From an uncultured Eubacteriales bacterium (GTDB lineage Bacteria; Bacillota; Clostridia; Oscillospirales; Acutalibacteraceae): a stretch of DNA of 64,000 nucleotides. The notes under the pieces were generated by a model. That model was not told where the DNA came from, searched no databases, and saw only the letters and a program-made list of their open reading frames with translations. The stretch is taken from assembly GCA_934643185.1 (NCBI GenBank), contig CAKUBN010000003.1:17539-81538 (forward strand). The letters are read 5' to 3'. Position 1 is the first letter of the stretch. Every line of letters begins with the position of its first letter. The translations under genes and the position numbers were made by a program. Of the stretch, positions 60,332 to 64,000 are shown in pieces.

Positions 60332-61441
60332 TTATTCGCCCAATTTGGCGTTGTGGATCGTCGCGGTCATTTCCTTGTGCCACAGCTTTTCGCGCCACAT
60401 GCCCACAAACTGCGGGCCGCAGAAGTTGCTCGTCGCAATGCCCGCCCAGCAGCCGGTTTTCGCCGCCGTCTCCACGCCGATGCGGTTCAGCTCCAAGATC
60501 CAGCCCCAGTTCAAAAGCGGCCAATCCTTATAGTCGACAATGGACCAGCATTCCGTCGTGACAAGCGGTTTTCCGCTGTTTTCTGCCCAGCGCGCAAGGA
60601 GCGCAATGCCCTCTTTTAAAGCGTTATCGTAATATTCCTTGTGGTCGCGGTACTCCTTTTCGCCCTTTAACGCAAGGTTCGTGTAGCCGATGTCGTCAAA
60701 GCGCTCGTAATTATAGCCGATGCGCTCGTAAAAATCGGTGACGCTCGGCATCCACAAATGCGGCTCCAAAAAGTCGAGGTAGTCTACGTCCATGTGCTCG
60801 TCATACGCGCTGCTGAACGAGAACGTGACCGGAATATCCGGGTAATATTTCTTAAATTCTGCCACGGCGGCCTTCATCCAGCTTGCGCACAGCTCGTCGT
60901 GCAGCCCGGTTTCGTGCGGCAAAAACGGCGCCCACACGGAAAGCGGGAATTCGTTGCACAGGTCAACATATAAAATGTTGTCAAGCTCATTCCACTCGCA
61001 GATCTTGTCGAGCGTCTTCACCCACACCTGCGCGTGATCCTCCGGCGTTTTGATCTTCATCAGCGTCTTATCCGGGTCCACGCGGAACCACGTGGAAAGC
61101 CCCACGCGCACGTGATTGCGTCGGCACGCGCGGAGAAACTCGCGGAAATCGTCCTTCAAACACACGCGCGTCACGGCGGGCGCGCCCCACGTCTGCAGGT
61201 TCCACACCGGCTCCAGTGTCCACTCTTTTTCAATGTCCTCGGCGACAAGGTGCGGATACGCATCGATGCGCACGGCGTCGTAGCCGCGGTCGGTCAGCTC
61301 GCCGAGCGCCTGGTCCCAGTCCTCATAGCCCGCGCCGGGCCATCGGCGCTCGAGCCACGAAAAATCCCACATCGTAATGGCGAACGGGCGGTCAATGCCA
61401 AACAGCTGCTTCGCGCGCTCACCGAGTAAATTTTTGCTCAT
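60332..61441 (-). CDS. Clan GH-A TIM-barrel glycosidase (cellulase-like)
   Basis: A 369-residue cytoplasmic (no signal peptide) TIM-barrel hydrolase. The acid/base is probably Glu164 in LYVDLCNEFPLS, and the nucleophile Glu297 in KPLVTTECWS: the NE...E pair of clan GH-A, 133 residues apart. The opening FAITMWDFSWLERRWPGAGY is specific to a cellulase-like family (PF12876 type) of poorly known substrate. GGGAGG lies before the ATG. It is a single-gene unit. Confidence 0.8.
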   Translation of the reverse strand: MSKNLLGERAKQLFGIDRPFAITMWDFSWLERRWPGAGYEDWDQALGELTDRGYDAVRIDAYPHLVAEDIEKEWTLEPVWNLQTWGAPAVTRVCLKDDFREFLRACRRNHVRVGLSTWFRVDPDKTLMKIKTPEDHAQVWVKTLDKICEWNELDNILYVDLCNEFPLSVWAPFLPHETGLHDELCASWMKAAVAEFKKYYPDIPVTFSFSSAYDEHMDVDYLDFLEPHLWMPSVTDFYERIGYNYERFDDIGYTNLALKGEKEYRDHKEYYDNALKEGIALLARWAENSGKPLVTTECWSIVDYKDWPLLNWGWILELNRIGVETAAKTGCWAGIATSNFCGPQFVGMWREKLWHKEMTATIHNAKLGE

Positions 61442-61491
61442 AAAATAGCCTCCCCTGCGCCCGCACCGCGTGTGCGCCGCGCTTTTTTCTC

Positions 61492-61521
61492 ATTATAGCG
61501 GGGAGAATATCGCCGTGTCAA
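61492..61521 (-). promoter_or_regulatory. Sigma-A promoter of glycosidase gene
   Basis: On the minus strand a perfect TTGACA, an 18-base spacer and a perfect TATAAT. Confidence 0.85.
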
Positions 61522-61606
61522 GAACAGAAAACGCACGGCGCTTTGGCATTTTGTGCAATTTTATAAAGCCAAAAGCGAAGCCCCAAAAGCCCCGTTTTTT
61601 CTTATC

Positions 61607-62305
61607 TCAATGCGTCGTAAACGTCAGCACCGCGCAGACGAGAACCGCCGCGCCGAGGCACACGCGGGCGATCTTCTGCGAGAGGAAATACCAGTCGCTC
61701 GGCCCGCCGTCCGAAAAACGCGCATAGCGCAGCTTATATTCGAGCTGCGGAAACGCGCAGTCTATTATAAGCACCACCGCGAACACGAACACCAACGCGA
61801 GAAACGCCATGTTGCCGCGAAAGCTTGTACTCAGCTGCGCGGCGCCGTAGATAAAGCTCACGTCCGGGAAGCCGAGCGGCTCGCCGTTGTCGACCCGCAC
61901 GGTGTTGTGCACCGCCGTATAATCGCCGGTTTCGTCCGTTTTTTCGGTCAGCAGATAGTAGCCGTCCATCGGCACAGCCATGCCGCGAAACAGCAATTCT
62001 TCGCCCTCATAAACACAGCTTTCGCCGGTGTCCGGATCGTTTTCCACCACGCGGTACGTGCGCGTTTCGTCATTTACGGAAAACGCGACCGTCTTCTCCG
62101 CCTCGCCCGAATTGACGCTCAAATCATACGAAACACCGTCTTTTTCGCCGCTGAATGTGCCGTCCGGCTGCCGGTACAAGAACACGTCCTCATACCACAT
62201 GCCCGCGCGGAACGCTGCGAAAAGATACGTACAAAGCACGATCAGCGCCATGGCCACACATGCGGCCACGCAGATTTTTCGGTGGTTTTTCCAAAGCTCA
62301 CGCAT
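61607..62305 (-). CDS. Membrane protein of unknown function
   Basis: A 232-residue protein with one N-terminal membrane helix (about 10-32), an extracytoplasmic domain of about 125 residues rich in beta strands (KDGVSYDLSVNSGEAEKTVAFS), then two helices (about 163-182 and 212-229). No Cys or metal motif and no recognised domain are present. GGGGGA precedes the ATG. It may be cotranscribed with the interrupted helix-turn-helix gene 59 bases upstream. Confidence 0.65.
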   Translation of the reverse strand: MRELWKNHRKICVAACVAMALIVLCTYLFAAFRAGMWYEDVFLYRQPDGTFSGEKDGVSYDLSVNSGEAEKTVAFSVNDETRTYRVVENDPDTGESCVYEGEELLFRGMAVPMDGYYLLTEKTDETGDYTAVHNTVRVDNGEPLGFPDVSFIYGAAQLSTSFRGNMAFLALVFVFAVVLIIDCAFPQLEYKLRYARFSDGGPSDWYFLSQKIARVCLGAAVLVCAVLTFTTH

Positions 62306-62364
62306 AGTATTCCCCCTTTTCGCCCTCAGTATAGCATGGCGCGAAACGGGGTGTCAAGATGGCT

Positions 62365-63030
62365 TTACCGTTTCTTATAAAGCAAAAGCTCGGGGGCAGC
62401 GCCGTCCTCGCCGTGGGTGTAGATCAGGATAAAATCCATGCCCGCAACGACGGTAAAATACGCGCTTTCGTCGAACACGCACGGCAGCTCTGCGCACAGA
62501 TACGCCGCATCGTCGTCGAGGAACTGCACCGTTTCGCCGCTTGGCAGGCGGTGCTCAAAATTCACCATACTGCCGGCGCGCGTGTGCAGCGCTTCGGCCC
62601 TTGGCATGCCGTCTATTTGCAGCGCGTTGATCTCCCTGAGCAGCCCCGCTTTGAACGCTTCAAGCTGCTTTTTGCCGCCGATCTCCTCATACCGCTTCCA
62701 ATACTCGAGCTTTGGCAGCATCTCCTTTAGGTACGCCCGCACCTGCTCCGGCGGGAACGCTTCGCTGCTCATGTGCTGCACGCACACTTCAATCAGGTCG
62801 TCCATATTGTGGTACTTGTATTCGCCGTCCGCATAGCAATATTTGCAGTAGTCCTCGTTGAACGCGCCGCTAATTTCCTTGCTCGTCGTTCCATCCTCCA
62901 GCGGCATGCCGCAGCACTGGCAGATGAGCGTCCGCGGCGAGCCGAGCAGCGTGTTGATGGAGACGTCGAACAGCTTTGAGAGCAGCTTTAACGTCTCTGT
63001 GTTCGGGATCGTCTCGCCCGTTTCCCGCAC
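62365..63030 (-). pseudogene. HTH-XRE/zinc-ribbon regulator, 5' end removed by insertion
   Basis: The frame begins in the last helices of a Cro/cI-type helix-turn-helix (ETGETIPNTETLKLLSKLFD, then VSINTLLG), so the first 50 or so residues are missing. A zinc-ribbon domain follows (CQCCGMPL...CKYCYADGEY), then a helical region and a C-terminal domain of about 90 residues. Intact homologues read SKWETGE-like at this point; here the codon is CGG at 63025-63027 and the sequence turns foreign next to it. The GTG at 63030 has no ribosome site. The 5' part should lie beyond the mobile element. Confidence 0.75.
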
Positions 63031-63032
63031 TT

Positions 63033-63089
63033 AAAGATATTGGTTATGTACGAGTGCCTACGCCTACTTGCATAGGCACTCATATCTTT
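63033..63089. repeat. Nested inverted repeat at the mobile element end
   Basis: AAAGATAT (63033) and ATATCTTT (63082) enclose GAGTGCCTA (63052) and TAGGCACTC (63073). All arms are perfect. It lies between the disrupted gene and the recombinase stop, where an attachment site is expected. Confidence 0.6.
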
Positions 63090-63093
63090 GTTT

Positions 63094-64000
63094 TTACTCA
63101 ATTTTGCCGATAAAGCGGTAGTAGATGTCAATATCCTGCTCACGCATACCGTCCACGGTGGTAGCTTCGTGAATGACGATCTTTTCAATCAGCGTATTCA
63201 GAAGCTCCGCTGTCAGTTCGGTAGGATTGGCATACTGCTTGATAAGAGAAATCCAGGTCTCCGCATCGACAGTTGTTTGCTTTTCAGATTCAAGCTCGGC
63301 AGTCAGCCTTTTGATCTTCTCGACAAGCTCCTGCTGCTCGGTCTGATATTTCTGAGACATCATGTTGAAGTTGTATTCCGTGATGCGTCCGTCCGACCAG
63401 TCCTCGTACAGCTTCGCAAACTTGCGGTCAACCTCTGCTCTGCGTTTCTCGGCTCTTGTAAGCTCTGCGCTCTGCCTTTTGGCATTGGCGGCAAGCTCCT
63501 GGTCACTCGCTTTCAGCAGTCGATGCAGAAGTGCCTGTTCATCCACCTGTGCCTGTCTCGACAAATCCTGTATTCTTGTCAGAACGTAGTGGTAGAGGTA
63601 GTCATAGCGGATATAGTGGGCAGAACATTGTCTTAACCCCTGTCCGTATTGGCTGCAAGTGTAATGGCTGTACGGTGTCTTGTTCTGGCTGTTCGTACCG
63701 AAACGCATCGACCATCCGCAGTCCGCACACTTCACCAGACCGGAGAAGATCTGCGTGGTAGCGTCTTTCTGCTGTCTGCGGCGGCTGGCGATCTGCTCCT
63801 GCACCTGTTCAAAGACTTCCTTGGAAACAATGGCTTCGTGGGTATTCTCCACTCTGAACCATTCCTCCTGCGGCTTGCGTACCTTTTTCTTGTTCTTGTA
63901 AGAGATATTGGTCTGCTTGTTGTGTACGCTGTTGCCGATATAGGTTTCGTCTTTTAGGATGCTCTTTACCTGTGCCAGTGTCCACGCATAGGACTTTTCT
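63094..64000 (-). CDS. Large serine recombinase, partial (C-terminal part)
   Basis: The frame is open to the window edge, giving about 301 residues of the C-terminal half. They hold the recombinase-domain end (VKSILKDETYIGNSVHNKQT), a zinc beta-ribbon with CADCGW and YTCSQYGQGLRQC, a long coiled coil (KRQSAELTRAEKRRAEVDRK...) and a DUF4368-like tail. This is the TnpX/Tn4451 or phage-integrase type that integrates DNA at short att sites. The catalytic Ser domain is beyond the window. It is the first gene of the inserted element. Confidence 0.9.
   Translation of the reverse strand, partial: EKSYAWTLAQVKSILKDETYIGNSVHNKQTNISYKNKKKVRKPQEEWFRVENTHEAIVSKEVFEQVQEQIASRRRQQKDATTQIFSGLVKCADCGWSMRFGTNSQNKTPYSHYTCSQYGQGLRQCSAHYIRYDYLYHYVLTRIQDLSRQAQVDEQALLHRLLKASDQELAANAKRQSAELTRAEKRRAEVDRKFAKLYEDWSDGRITEYNFNMMSQKYQTEQQELVEKIKRLTAELESEKQTTVDAETWISLIKQYANPTELTAELLNTLIEKIVIHEATTVDGMREQDIDIYYRFIGKIE

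Noticed and set aside
1..64000. CRISPR arrays, rRNA, tRNA or tmRNA genes
   Set aside because: No regularly spaced repeats and no recognisable RNA gene were found in any gap between genes.

Overview
The window is a 64 kb piece of a bacterial chromosome, about 57% GC by eye, that fits a gut-type Clostridia of the Oscillospirales/Ruminococcaceae kind. The evidence is strong GGAGG ribosome binding sites, textbook sigma-A promoters with 17-bp spacers, and Firmicutes gene orders: MurA with WalJ and RlmH, DUF512 with Der and PlsY, and RNase J, GdpP, L9, DnaB, TilS, Hpt and FtsH. Further support comes from a FeoA-FeoB fusion followed by its small Cys-rich partner, paired M42 peptidases, and frequent TTG and GTG starts. 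No rRNA, tRNA or CRISPR array was seen.

Layout. 1-8.6 kb is accessory: two ABC-2 permeases (the first cut by the window edge), an aldo/keto reductase and MATE pair divergent from a LysR regulator, a GyrI-like protein, a P-loop kinase-like protein, a UMF1-type MFS carrier, a GNAT and a flavin reductase-rubredoxin fusion. 8.6-8.9 kb is a compact run of seven inverted repeats. 8.9-12.2 kb is a three-gene operon (divergent protein kinase, ROK glucokinase, second MATE). 12.3-14.6 kb holds a PTS EIIC gene behind a structured 5' leader, and an MBL hydrolase. 14.9-16.6 kb has an orphan BlaI-like regulator, a ThyX homologue with an altered signature motif, and rlmH.

16.6-31.4 kb is mostly core metabolism and cell wall on the minus strand: walJ, murA, plsY, der, a DUF512 radical-SAM protein, rpmF, yceD, a small P-loop protein, pgi with a perfect cre site, a D,D-carboxypeptidase, an orphan hisH-hisF pair, glpK, an unknown protein and an ADP-ribosylglycohydrolase. 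31.5-40.6 kb is again more accessory: a lipoprotein, a third MATE, a GH3 glycosidase, a methionine gamma-lyase family protein, a GNAT, two tandem M42 peptidases and secG. 40.9-55.3 kb is one long minus-strand information and stress block: parC, parE, ftsH, hpt, tilS, dnaB, rplI, gdpP, rnj. It is led by a promoter at 55.6 kb. 55.9-57.6 kb is an iscS-iscU operon whose promoter carries an operator-like dyad. 57.7-60.2 kb is the Feo iron-uptake operon, also with a dyad over its promoter. The last 4 kb contain a clan-A glycosidase, a membrane protein of unknown function, and a helix-turn-helix/zinc-ribbon gene cut by a mobile element. Only the C-terminal part of that element's large serine recombinase is inside the window.

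No single undescribed system is proven here. The best candidates for one are: the ADP-ribosylglycohydrolase/unknown/glpK cluster; the degenerate kinase/ROK/MATE operon; the ThyX-like protein without the RHR motif; and two structured intergenic regions (12.3-12.5 kb and 40.65-40.9 kb) that match no RNA family I can name.
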